From the NCBI GenBank assembly GCA_022573895.1, contig JACZTB010000006.1:1-62957 (forward strand): a stretch of 62,957 bases of DNA, given 5' to 3'. How positions within the stretch are numbered: the first letter of the stretch is position 1; each line of letters begins with the position of its first letter. The stretch is from Nitrososphaerota archaeon. GTDB taxonomy: Archaea; Thermoproteota; Nitrososphaeria; Nitrososphaerales; Nitrosopumilaceae. The translations under genes and the position numbers were made by a program. A model generated the notes under the pieces. The model was given only the letters and a program-made list of their open reading frames with translations, was not told the DNA's origin and made no database searches. Shown here in pieces: positions 7,465-14,216 of the stretch.

Positions 7465-7580
7465 TAAGGTACAAGAATTCCTTTGCAGGCAGGACAAACT
7501 TTTTTAGATTTTGTCATTAATGTTACTGAAAAAACATTAGAACAATTAAGACAAACTTTTAGATAACTCCCAGAATTCAC
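7464..7580 (-). CDS. Small zinc-ribbon protein, 38 aa
   Basis: GTG 7580 to TAA 7466-7464. Two CxxC knuckles (VCLNCSNVF and VCPACKGILVP) separated by about 18 residues make a minimal zinc ribbon. An ATG inside (MTKSKKVCPAC) would remove the first knuckle, so the GTG start is preferred. It overlaps the next zinc-ribbon gene by one base, implying translational coupling. Function unknown. Confidence 0.55.
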   Translation of the reverse strand: MNSGSYLKVCLNCSNVFSVTLMTKSKKVCPACKGILVP

Positions 7581-7834
7581 AATTTTCTATCGTGGGGTTT
7601 ACATTAACTAGTTTCGTCCATTCTATTTGTTTATTCTACATTCATAGAACTACAATTTTTTATTTTTTCTTAAATTAATTTGCATTTTAGAACCTTATGA
7701 AAAAACACTAACTAATATTACAAAACATTTGTTAGCTGTTTCATTCAAACAATGAATATTTGGTTAGAATAATCACAAACATCTTATGGTATTATAATGT
7801 GATGAATTATAAAAGGGATTTAGTTTAACGTGAC

Positions 7835-8275
7835 ATGAGCAAACAAACTCAAACATTAGAGAAGCAAACTCAAACATCAGAGGATTTCTTTGATGTATAC
7901 AAGCAAAATGTAGAAAAATATTTTGAAAATGCAATAGATGCTGTTCCACAACATCAACAATCATTGACAAATATTCAATCAGAATGGTATAAAGCTTGCA
8001 AGAATACAATTAGTTCTGCAATCTCTTTGCAACAAGAATTTGCAAAAAAGACTGGAATTGACACTGACATTTCAGTGGCAGCAAAAACTGCTATTGTAGA
8101 TACCAACAAGCAAATTATCATGGCTAAATCTGTACAAAATCAGATAATTCAAGCAACTACTAGTGCAATCCAAAAAAACATTCAGACATGGAACAATAGT
8201 GCAAGTGCTTTTACTGATTTGAATAAAAATATTCTACAATCATGGATTTCAACATTCACACAACCAAGAAATTAG
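7835..8275 (+). CDS. Helical protein, phasin-like
   Basis: 146 residues from ATG 7835. Almost entirely predicted helix, rich in Gln, Asn, Thr, Ser and Ala, with heptad-like spacing and no Cys. The N-terminus carries an imperfect direct repeat (KQTQTLEKQTQTSE). Amphipathic helices of this size resemble phasins that coat polyhydroxyalkanoate granules. No PHA gene is adjacent, so this is only a resemblance. TATA-like stretches (tattataatg, attataaaag) precede it within 50 bases. Monocistronic. Confidence 0.6.
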   Translation: MSKQTQTLEKQTQTSEDFFDVYKQNVEKYFENAIDAVPQHQQSLTNIQSEWYKACKNTISSAISLQQEFAKKTGIDTDISVAAKTAIVDTNKQIIMAKSVQNQIIQATTSAIQKNIQTWNNSASAFTDLNKNILQSWISTFTQPRN

Positions 8276-8438
8276 TGTGATGTTTTTTTCTTTTTTATTT
8301 TTTTGATTATGTGTATTGATGTTCTAGTAAAGAAATTTTCATTTAGTCAACCAGAATAAAAAGAATGAATATATGGCATATCTCACTTTCCGAATCAAAT
8401 CCAATTTTTACCCTAATTTCTGATAAATATGGTCACTA

Positions 8439-8539
8439 CTAGAACGAAAATTCGCTAATAGTGCAAAATCTGTGCTCCTGACTATATTCCCCGCGTCATT
8501 TGCGGGGGTAGAGATAAGGAACACCCATTTGACCTTTTT
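8439..8539. repeat. Dispersed intergenic repeat, copy A, with GC-rich hairpin
   Basis: Three blocks are shared with other gaps: ctagaacgaaaattcgct (8439-8456, again at about 7187-7203), a core at 8475-8508 (again at 13250-13285 with few changes), and tttgacctttttc (8528-8540; inverse complement at 13231-13243, shorter form at 7225). The core holds CCCCGC/GCGGGG arms (8489-8494, 8502-8507) around a seven-base loop. It lies between convergent genes ending at 8275 and 8590, so it could be a bidirectional terminator, a small RNA or a mobile repeat. No ORF occurs in 8276-8589. Confidence 0.7.
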
Positions 8540-8589
8540 CTAAAACTATAATGAAAACTCTAACTTGATAGAAAATGTACAAGTAAAAT

Positions 8590-9057
8590 CTACTTTATCA
8601 ATATAAGATCTTGGATTTTTGTTAATACAACATCTAAAGATACTAAATTTGTTTCTAACTCTTTGTTTGTGGGAGTTGTGAGACCATGTGCGATATTGTT
8701 TCTAAATCTACGTATGCTTTGATAATTTGAATAAATCTCACTTTCGATAATTCTGCCTTCACTTAATTTTCTCATAACTATTCCGGAGCTGAATTGTATG
8801 GATATTGTAGTGATATTGTGTTTTTCCCCTAATTTTACAATCTCTCTTTCCAATAATGCCCATTTGATGTAAAATTTACCAATAGATTTTTCTGTTTTTT
8901 TATCTGATAACATTTTTGTTCTTATTTCATCCAATTCAAAAGAAATTTCAGATATTTGTTCATCTAGTGACGCTCTTCTTTTATTGTCTTTTTCAACCAC
9001 CTCAGATGTTCTTCCTGTTCCTTGTTTATTTTGTAAAAAACGTTTTTCTTGCTTCAA
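8590..9057 (-). CDS. Coiled-coil/HEPN-like protein, probably frameshifted 3' part of the upstream gene
   Basis: 155 residues if started at TTG 9057. The frame is open further upstream (to about 9136) with continuous coiled-coil sequence (ESFKIRELELGEEIKSLKQ) but no ATG or GTG. Residues about 60-155 are helical and contain FRNNIAHG, an R-x4-H signature as in HEPN domains and in DUF4145-like proteins. A -1 shift at the A-run near 9115 would join it to the membrane protein at 9081-9635. Read alone it would be a cytoplasmic helical protein. A HEPN nuclease role is speculative. Confidence 0.5.
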   Translation of the reverse strand: MKQEKRFLQNKQGTGRTSEVVEKDNKRRASLDEQISEISFELDEIRTKMLSDKKTEKSIGKFYIKWALLEREIVKLGEKHNITTISIQFSSGIVMRKLSEGRIIESEIYSNYQSIRRFRNNIAHGLTTPTNKELETNLVSLDVVLTKIQDLILIK

Positions 9058-9080
9058 ACTCTTAATTTCTTCCCCAAGTT

Positions 9081-9635
9081 CTAACTCTCTAATTTTGAAA
9101 CTCTCTTGTCTTTTTTCACTATTATGGTATTATACACAAAGAAACTTGTAGAACTCATGGTGAATACAACTATTAGACCTAGAACAATTGGAAAAATTGT
9201 AAAAATTAAAAATGTTATGTTGTCTGATTGGTCTTTGAAACTCCATGACTTTCCAGGAGCGTCATCGGCTACTACAAGTATGAAAAAGTATTGTTTAAGA
9301 TTTCCATTGAAAAATAACGTACAATCTATGTTTGTTGACATTTTTTCAAATTTGACTATATATTGTGCTCTTTGATTATTTTCTATATTTCCTTCATAAC
9401 ATGTATCTGTGATTAATTTTACATTGTTTGTATTATCGATAAATGCAATGGCATTTTTTGCTTGCGCCCATCCAATATTTTTCATTGTTACTTTGGTACT
9501 ATTATTTGGCATATTTTCTACATCTACTTCAAATTGAGGCGTAAAAAATAACCCTTGAGTTACTGAAAAAATAGATAATGATGATGCAACTATAATCTCA
9601 CTTAAAATAGTAAGAAATAACTGCTTTTTGACCAT
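9081..9635 (-). CDS. Membrane protein with two transmembrane helices
   Basis: 184 residues, ATG 9635. One helix near the N-terminus (about 6-30) and one at about 142-172 flank an extracellular beta-rich domain with two Cys (DTCYEG and NIDCTLF), possibly a disulfide. The tail (VKKDKRVSKLES) stops where the overlapping -1 frame continues as a charged coiled coil followed by a HEPN-like domain. Membrane anchor plus cytosolic coiled coil would be a natural single protein. Either a frameshift mutation, a sequencing indel in the A6 run, or programmed shifting explains the break. Confidence 0.6.
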   Translation of the reverse strand: MVKKQLFLTILSEIIVASSLSIFSVTQGLFFTPQFEVDVENMPNNSTKVTMKNIGWAQAKNAIAFIDNTNNVKLITDTCYEGNIENNQRAQYIVKFEKMSTNIDCTLFFNGNLKQYFFILVVADDAPGKSWSFKDQSDNITFLIFTIFPIVLGLIVVFTMSSTSFFVYNTIIVKKDKRVSKLES

Positions 9636-9749
9636 TTCTTTTTATTCTAAATTGAAAGTTAAAAATGATCTTCTATGATCTAAAAACATCCTTTTTAGAT
9701 AAATTAAGTGAAGATTTTGTGGGGGGAGTTAAAAAAGATAGGCAGTGAT

Positions 9750-9950
9750 TCACTTACAATAACATTCTCTGTATCCTATCTTTTGAAATTTGTCGTTGTT
9801 GAATAATTCTGTCATTAACGTGGTATACAGAAAGAGGTCTAGTGAGGCATCAATTCTATTTAGTAACCATTGTTTTTTCTCATCAGTTTCCAACACATTA
9901 TAGAAAATAAAATCGTAGTAAAAAATATTGTCTTGTCCAGTTGAGGTCAT
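9750..9950 (-). CDS. Hypothetical protein, 66 aa
   Basis: ATG 9950. The protein is hydrophobic and aromatic at the N-terminus (NIFYYDFIFYNVLE), then charged, with a Cys pair at the end (YRECYCK). It has a natural amino-acid mix. It is divergent from the microprotein cluster beginning at 10036, leaving 85 bases for promoters. No family is recognised. Confidence 0.45.
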   Translation of the reverse strand: MTSTGQDNIFYYDFIFYNVLETDEKKQWLLNRIDASLDLFLYTTLMTELFNNDKFQKIGYRECYCK

Positions 9951-10035
9951 AATTGAGATTAATCCATCTAATTCTATTTGCGTCCATTATTTCCGAAAAT
10001 ACACCGGTATATACCAGAGTGAAACAGATTATAGT

Positions 10036-10152
10036 ATGTTTAAAAAAATAATTGAAAAACTGAAATTTGGTTCTTGTAAAACCAAAGTCGCTAGTGACGT
10101 AAATGCATTCACAGAATCTGAGAAGAAGAAACCAGAGGATGCAGAAAAATAA
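10036..10152 (+). CDS. Microprotein 1 of cluster: basic head, acidic tail
   Basis: 38 residues, ATG 10036 to TAA 10150-10152. The basic amphipathic start (MFKKIIEKLKFGSCKTK) and acidic, Lys/Glu-rich end (SEKKKPEDAEK) resemble the repeat protein at 6909. The stop is followed directly by the ATG of the next ORF with no gap. It opens a run of six tiny genes on the plus strand. Function unknown. Confidence 0.5.
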   Translation: MFKKIIEKLKFGSCKTKVASDVNAFTESEKKKPEDAEK

Positions 10153-10260
10153 ATGACATATCATTGCAAACATTGCAGTTTTAGTTGGGATGCATCTGAA
10201 GGTGATATTCAAAAATTACTCCTCCATGAAAAGACTCACCAAAAAAAGGTTTCAACCTAA
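10153..10260 (+). CDS. Microprotein 2 of cluster: C2H2 zinc finger
   Basis: 35 residues, starting immediately after the stop of the preceding ORF. CKHCSF supplies two Cys and HEKTHQ two His at the usual finger spacing with a helix between (GDIQKLLLHEKTH). This is one complete C2H2 finger with a short basic tail. Single-finger proteins of this kind are frequent in this archaeal phylum; targets are unknown. The fourth ORF is a paralogue with the same HEKTH ending. Confidence 0.65.
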   Translation: MTYHCKHCSFSWDASEGDIQKLLLHEKTHQKKVST

Positions 10261-10356
10261 ATGTTGACTTGTAATAAATGCTATAATGAGCATCATGATC
10301 AATGTATGGGAAAAGCTGGAATGTTTAACTGCGGTTGCAAGTGTTTTAAAAAATGA
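10261..10356 (+). CDS. Microprotein 3 of cluster: Cys/His-rich peptide
   Basis: 31 residues, ATG directly after the previous stop. Six Cys and two His in a short chain (TCNKCYNEHHDQC, then CGCKCFKK) suggest metal binding. The spacing CxxC, HH, C, CxCxC is unlike a C2H2 finger and could hold zinc or copper. Its TGA overlaps the next ATG (ATGA), pointing to translational coupling. Confidence 0.55.
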   Translation: MLTCNKCYNEHHDQCMGKAGMFNCGCKCFKK

Positions 10357-10484
10357 AATATCAATGCAACGAATGCGATTTTCATTGGGAAGGAACTTCA
10401 TACACTTTTGAAAAGGTACGTGAACATGAAAAAACTCATTTGAAAAAGAATGTATCTAAAACATTCAGGATAGACATAACGTAA
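10353..10484 (+). CDS. Microprotein 4 of cluster: C2H2 zinc finger
   Basis: 43 residues, ATGA overlap with the previous ORF. CNECDFHWEG gives the Cys pair and HEKTHLKK the His pair. It is clearly related to microprotein 2 (same finger length, Trp after the second Cys, HEKTH), so the two probably arose by duplication. The basic tail may contact nucleic acid. Its TAA overlaps the next ATG by one base. Confidence 0.65.
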   Translation: MKYQCNECDFHWEGTSYTFEKVREHEKTHLKKNVSKTFRIDIT

Positions 10485-10555
10485 TGTCCATTTCTCCTAA
10501 AGACACCATGCTTCTAGAAAACAATGTATTTGAAATGGATAATATCTATGATTAA
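10484..10555 (+). CDS. Microprotein 5 of cluster: 23-residue acidic peptide
   Basis: ATG overlaps the preceding TAA (TAATG); ends TAA 10553-10555 inside the start of the next ORF. Sequence MSISPKDTMLLENNVFEMDN and three more residues. Without Cys or other motif, it may only couple translation between its neighbours. Supported by position rather than content. Confidence 0.35.
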   Translation: MSISPKDTMLLENNVFEMDNIYD

Positions 10556-10664
10556 GAAAAAGTGTGATAGATGTGGATCTATTTTAGGTACTGAAAGCAA
10601 GAAAACTAAACAGCGGTTTTGTGGCAATTGTAAAAAGAAATTTCAATTATGTCGAGACCAGTGA
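10548..10664 (+). CDS. Microprotein 6 of cluster: zinc ribbon
   Basis: 38 residues, ATG 10548 overlapping the previous ORF by eight bases. Two knuckles (CDRCGSIL and FCGNCKKKF) with 14-16 residues between form a typical zinc ribbon, on a strongly basic chain (MIKKK, KKTKQR). This resembles ribbons that bind RNA or DNA. Last gene of the run; 163 bases without coding potential follow to 10828. Confidence 0.6.
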   Translation: MIKKKCDRCGSILGTESKKTKQRFCGNCKKKFQLCRDQ

Positions 10665-10827
10665 TTTTTCCATCTTGATTCCATTGAATCGATTTTGGGA
10701 TTAAGTATACATTATTAAACTATTCTAGAAAAGAATTTCTGAAAAATGTAATCCACAAAGTGGTAGATTTACGTAAAAACTGTTAACTTTTCCACTATAA
10801 GACATAGTTTCTTTTTGAGGATTCAGT

Positions 10828-10977
10828 ATGGCACAAACTAAAGCTCAAAGAAGTGAAGCAGCTAAAAAAGCAGCAAGTAAAAAAACAGCTCCAAAGAGAA
10901 AGGCAGCAAAACGCAAAGCAGCTCCAAAGAAGCGTAGTGTAAAGAAAACTACAAAATCTAAAGGAAGAAAACGATAA
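10828..10977 (+). CDS. Histone H1-like Lys/Ala-rich peptide
   Basis: 49 residues, almost only Lys, Ala, Arg, Ser, Thr and Pro (MAQTKAQRSEAAKKAASKK, then AAPKKRSVKKTTKS). Such chains resemble the C-terminal tail of histone H1 and bacterial Hc1/AlgP-type proteins and would coat nucleic acid without sequence specificity. ATG 10828. A hairpin with a later T-run follows the stop. A second very basic repeat protein lies at 51536. Confidence 0.75.
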   Translation: MAQTKAQRSEAAKKAASKKTAPKRKAAKRKAAPKKRSVKKTTKSKGRKR

Positions 10978-10989
10978 TTGAACATCAAT

Positions 10990-11028
10990 CTTTTTCTAGA
11001 GACTTGTTTAGGCAAAGTCTAGAAAGAG
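10990..11028 (+). terminator. Imperfect hairpin downstream of the H1-like gene
   Basis: The arms cttt-ctaga-actt (10990-11005, with small bulges) and aagtctagaaag (11015-11026) fold back on each other. A long pyrimidine/T-rich stretch (cccccttttcctttttttg) follows about 25 bases later. Position 13 bases after the stop suggests transcript termination or 3'-end protection. The rest of 11029-11224 shows no gene. Confidence 0.4.
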
Positions 11029-11224
11029 ACTTGACTGATAAATCTACTTCCCCCTTTTCCTTTTTTTGTATGTCTAGCTAAGAAGAAAGTTTCTTACATT
11101 TAAGACAGAATAATTCTAATTTTTAACCAATTTTTACTCAACAATTCTTGGTCTTTCCTTTACTGAAAAATATCTAAGATTGTTCTTTAGACTAGTTATT
11201 ATAGAAAAGAAGTTCATGTGAATT

Positions 11225-11353
11225 ATGTCACAAGACAGAAAAATGTACAAATGTACATGTGCTGACTGCGGAAAAGATTCTGAAGTTCCTTTTGAACCAA
11301 AAGAAGGCAGACCAGTATATTGTAAAGAATGTTTACCAAAACACCGAAAGTAG
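11225..11353 (+). CDS. CxxC-x17-CxxC zinc-binding protein
   Basis: 42 residues, ATG 11225. YKCTCADCGKDSEVPFEP and YCKECLPKHRK give CxxC ... CxxC separated by 17 residues with Gly-Arg-Pro-Val before the second knuckle. This is the pattern of the small archaeal/bacterial CxxC-x17-CxxC family. It is probably a single zinc-binding unit; the role is not known. Convergent with tbp. Confidence 0.75.
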   Translation: MSQDRKMYKCTCADCGKDSEVPFEPKEGRPVYCKECLPKHRK

Positions 11354-11427
11354 AAGATTTAGATTAGTTTCGTTTGATTAATTTTAAACTTAATTATTTT
11401 CAAATATTCTTATTTTTTATTTTAATA

Positions 11428-11988
11428 TTAGTCATAGACCATTAATTTTTTCTCTTCAAGCAAACTATGAATTTGATTGACAGAACGATGAACATCTTTT
11501 TCAAGTTTAGCACCAACACGGACTAATTTACCAGATGCAAAAATTAGAATCACAGTTTTTGGATCAAGCATCCTGTGAATCAATCCTGGAAATTGTTCAG
11601 GTTCATACATGCTCCTAGGAAGAGTTCTAGCTGCTTGTTCCAAGTTAACCTTGCCTCCAAGATTAATTGAAGAAACAATATTTTGTATTGAAACTATAGG
11701 TTCATTTTTAATTTTGATTTTACCTTTTCTTAACATTTTCGCTACCCTAAATACTGCAGTTTCTGCTAATTCTTTGGACTTGGCTCCAGTACACACCATA
11801 TTTCCTGTGCTAAAAAGTAATATGCCAGTTTTTGGATTTTTAAGTCTAAAAACAGCTCCTGGAAAGTGTTCTGGATGATACTCTACACCTGGAAATTTTT
11901 TTGTAATATCTACAAGATCTAATCTTTGATTTATTGTTGCAGTAGCTACTACATTGGCTATTGCAATTTTAGGTTTGGTTTTTGTCAT
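11428..11988 (-). CDS. tbp: TATA-box-binding protein
   Basis: 186 residues, the usual archaeal TBP length, with the two-fold repeat clearly visible: FPGVEYHPEHFPGAVFRL ... GILLFSTGNMVCTGAKS in half 1, and MYEPEQFPGLIHRMLDPK ... VILIFASGKLVRVGAK in half 2. TBP bends promoter DNA and recruits TFB and RNA polymerase. ATG 11988. It lies 21 bases behind the TFB gene at 12010-12930 on the same strand, so TFB and TBP are probably co-transcribed. No acidic C-terminal tail. Confidence 0.97.
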   Translation of the reverse strand: MTKTKPKIAIANVVATATINQRLDLVDITKKFPGVEYHPEHFPGAVFRLKNPKTGILLFSTGNMVCTGAKSKELAETAVFRVAKMLRKGKIKIKNEPIVSIQNIVSSINLGGKVNLEQAARTLPRSMYEPEQFPGLIHRMLDPKTVILIFASGKLVRVGAKLEKDVHRSVNQIHSLLEEKKLMVYD

Positions 11989-12009
11989 GTTTTTATAATA
12001 TTTTGTATC

Positions 12010-12930
12010 CTACTGATCTTCACACTTGGATAATCTTAGACCTTTGTATCTATTTCTGATAGTTACCTCAGTTACATTTGCAGCTTCGGCAATATCTCGT
12101 TGAGTCATATTTTCATTATTTTTTACACATGCCAAGTACAGTGCAGCAGCAGCTAATCCCATTGGATCCTTGCCAGCTGATTCCTTAGTTTCTTGAGCAA
12201 TTTTGAGTACTTTAGCTGCATAACGTTTTGTCTTTTCTGTAATTCCAAGCTTACTTGAAATTCTTGCAACACATTGAATTGGATCAACAACAGGCATTTT
12301 TAGTTCTAATTCTTGATGCAGTATTCGATAACATCTTGAAATATCTTTTTTCTTAATGTTACCTGCATCAGCAACATCCTTTAGGGTTCTAGGAGTTTCT
12401 GTATCTCTGCATGCAGCATAAAGGGCTGCTGCAATCAATGCTGAAATGGAACGTCCTCTAACAAGTCCTTTCTCAAGTGCTTTTCTGTAAATGTATGATG
12501 CTTTTTCAATTACATTATCAGAAAGTGAAAGTTTGTCTTTTAGTGTTGATAATTGACTTAATGCTTGTCGGAGATTTCTATCTGAAGATGCATGTACTTT
12601 GCTTCTACTATCCCAAGTTCTTAGTCTCTCAATTGTACTTTTCATAGCCGATGTGAGTGGTTTTCCAGATGAGTCTTTGTTTACAGGATTAATGATAGTA
12701 GAAAGTCCCCTATCATGCATTGCAAGCGTTGTTGGGGCACCAGTTCTAGTAGGATCTGTGCCGCCTTCTTTTGAAAATGATCTCCATTCAGGTCCAGAAT
12801 CTTGCAATTCCTCAGAAACCACATAACCACATTTCCCACAAAATCTTTCCCCTGTTACATCATCTGTCAACATGGTATTTTTTCCACAACGTTTGCAGAT
12901 ACTATCTGTATGGATAACTTCTAAAACCAA
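12010..12930 (-). CDS. tfb: Transcription initiation factor IIB, paralogue 2
   Basis: 306 residues from TTG 12930. The zinc ribbon has Cys12, Cys15, Cys31 and Cys34. The linker includes GPEWRSFSKEGG, followed by two cyclin repeats and the BRE-reading helix (MTQRDIAEAANVTEVTIRNRY). It is closer to paralogue 3 (24242) than to paralogue 1 in the linker TWDSRS and in the repeats. Followed after 21 bases by tbp, so expression of the two general factors is probably linked. No other known start fits the ribbon better. Confidence 0.95.
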   Translation of the reverse strand: MVLEVIHTDSICKRCGKNTMLTDDVTGERFCGKCGYVVSEELQDSGPEWRSFSKEGGTDPTRTGAPTTLAMHDRGLSTIINPVNKDSSGKPLTSAMKSTIERLRTWDSRSKVHASSDRNLRQALSQLSTLKDKLSLSDNVIEKASYIYRKALEKGLVRGRSISALIAAALYAACRDTETPRTLKDVADAGNIKKKDISRCYRILHQELELKMPVVDPIQCVARISSKLGITEKTKRYAAKVLKIAQETKESAGKDPMGLAAAALYLACVKNNENMTQRDIAEAANVTEVTIRNRYKGLRLSKCEDQ

Positions 12931-13077
12931 AAAATAAGCCCGCTACTGTTTAGTTTGTTTCCTATAAGAAGGGGCGTATTTCATGCGTAATTATAGTTGG
13001 GGTGTCAATGTGATCTGACAAATCGCCCTCCCAGCACCATTGATCATTTTCATAAATACATCAAACACAAAAATCAC

Positions 13078-13212
13078 ATGAAGTATCTATCTAATTATTT
13101 ACAAGATATTGGAAAAGAGGGAAAACACTGGATGGATTATCACATAATCATGGACAAAGTCAAAGGTCATGAGAAAAAATATGGAATTAAAATTAAGATA
13201 ATTGTTGAATAA
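13078..13212 (+). CDS. Hypothetical protein, start uncertain
   Basis: 44 residues from ATG 13078; the frame is open up to a TTG at 12997 (71 residues, adding a CQC motif). The sequence is helical and charged (MKYLSNYLQDIGKEGKHWM, then KVKGHEKKYGIKIKIIVE) with a good amino-acid mix. It is divergent from TFB paralogue 2 and is followed by a dispersed repeat. Not recognised. Confidence 0.45.
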   Translation: MKYLSNYLQDIGKEGKHWMDYHIIMDKVKGHEKKYGIKIKIIVE

Positions 13213-13230
13213 ATTCAAAAATAAAATTTC

Positions 13231-13285
13231 AAAAAAGGTCAAACGGCGGCTCCTTGACTATATTCCCCGCGTCATTTGCGGTGGG
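13231..13285. repeat. Dispersed intergenic repeat, copy B
   Basis: The core at 13250-13285 matches 8475-8508 in about 33 of 36 positions (gactatattccccgcg and tcatttgcgg are identical). Upstream, aaaaaaggtcaaa (13231-13243) is the inverse complement of the T-rich end of copy A. The hairpin is weaker (CCGC/GCGG with a bulge). It lies between the 3' ends of the gene stopping at 13212 and the integrase remnant stopping at 13323, the same convergent setting as copy A. Confidence 0.7.
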
Positions 13286-13322
13286 ACCAATTTGAACCCG
13301 ATTGTGGTGTGACTTTGACTAT

Positions 13323-13670
13323 CTAGAAAACAGTCTTGCAAGAAACGAACTCTTTTTTCTTACAGGCGTATACAACCTCATTCATCTCCAACATCAATTC
13401 TATAGGATTAAGCTTGGTGCTGATAGAATTACCCTTTAGATTTTTTAATTTCAAATGATTAATCCATTCTTTTAGTAAGTCCTGTATTTGGGATACAGGT
13501 AGATTGACAAATGTATCATAAGTTCTAAGATAATGAAATGTCATAAACTCGTTTAGTGCCCTGGCATAGTTTTCCAGAGTCTTGTCATTGTTAATTGCTG
13601 AAACAAAGTTATCCCATGCATCATCTTTAGAGATTGGGTCTACTTTACGCACAATATAGTATAGTTTCAA
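13323..13670 (-). pseudogene. Tyrosine-recombinase (integrase) N-terminal remnant
   Basis: 115 residues from 13670. The part KTLENYARALNEFMTFHYL to about residue 95 looks like the SAM-like core-binding domain of archaeal tyrosine integrases. The catalytic domain with the Arg-His-Tyr residues is missing: after LMLEMNEVVY the frame ends in an unrelated Lys/Cys tail. Full enzymes are 300-400 residues, so this is a remnant of an integrated element or a decayed gene. A dispersed repeat sits 40 bases beyond its stop. No partner catalytic fragment is visible in the window. Confidence 0.6.
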
Positions 13671-13730
13671 ATGTACTAAAAGGTATCAATCGTATACCAA
13701 ATGTTTACCTAATTGGTAATTTATGATGCA

Positions 13731-14216
13731 TTAAGGACATGAATTTAGATTACATTCAACTTTGAGAGATTTCACAGTTGTAAAATATGTAACAGTCAAA
13801 ATTGCAATAGCAATTATTCTAATGGGAATCTCATAATTTGTCAGAAATGCGGTAGCCGTAGCCCCAACAGAACCAAATGTTGAGATTACTGCAAACCCAA
13901 CAGGTCCACAGCTACATGCACCAGCGACAGTACCAATAATTGAACCAAAAACTCCCCCACCCATTTTTTGTTTTGAAATTTTGAGAATATTTATCCTGAA
14001 GATATTCATTGGAAGAACCAATGCAGACAATGCTGAAAGTACTACAATAAGGACAAAGCCCAATTCACTTCCAGAAGGAAGATGAGCAACAACATAAGGT
14101 TCTAAGAAAATATATTCTGACAGTATCAATAAGCCGATCATCATTGATACAAAAATTGTAGATGCTAAGACAACATATTTGAAATTAGAATATACAAGTT
14201 TGATTGTTTGTACCAT
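13731..14216 (-). CDS. Four-helix membrane protein paired with DsbA-like oxidoreductase
   Basis: 161 residues with about four transmembrane segments (near 13-32, 50-72, 85-115 and 130-148). A CSC pair occurs in the glycine-rich segment GACSCGPVGF and two more Cys at the end (ECNLNSCP). Its ATG follows the TAA of the DsbA-like gene without a gap, so the two are translationally coupled. The Cys pairs in or near the membrane suggest a redox partner, in the manner of DsbB or CcdA, but no such family is recognised. Conserved unknown. Confidence 0.65.
   Translation of the reverse strand: MVQTIKLVYSNFKYVVLASTIFVSMMIGLLILSEYIFLEPYVVAHLPSGSELGFVLIVVLSALSALVLPMNIFRINILKISKQKMGGGVFGSIIGTVAGACSCGPVGFAVISTFGSVGATATAFLTNYEIPIRIIAIAILTVTYFTTVKSLKVECNLNSCP

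Noticed and set aside
9898-10212. 104-codon minus-strand frame
   Set aside because: It runs antisense to the microprotein cluster and overlaps the 66-residue gene; composition (Phe/Cys/Ile runs) looks like a shadow frame.
8439-13285. CRISPR array from the repeated GC-rich core
   Set aside because: There are only two core copies about 4.8 kb apart with no regular spacers and no cas genes in the window.
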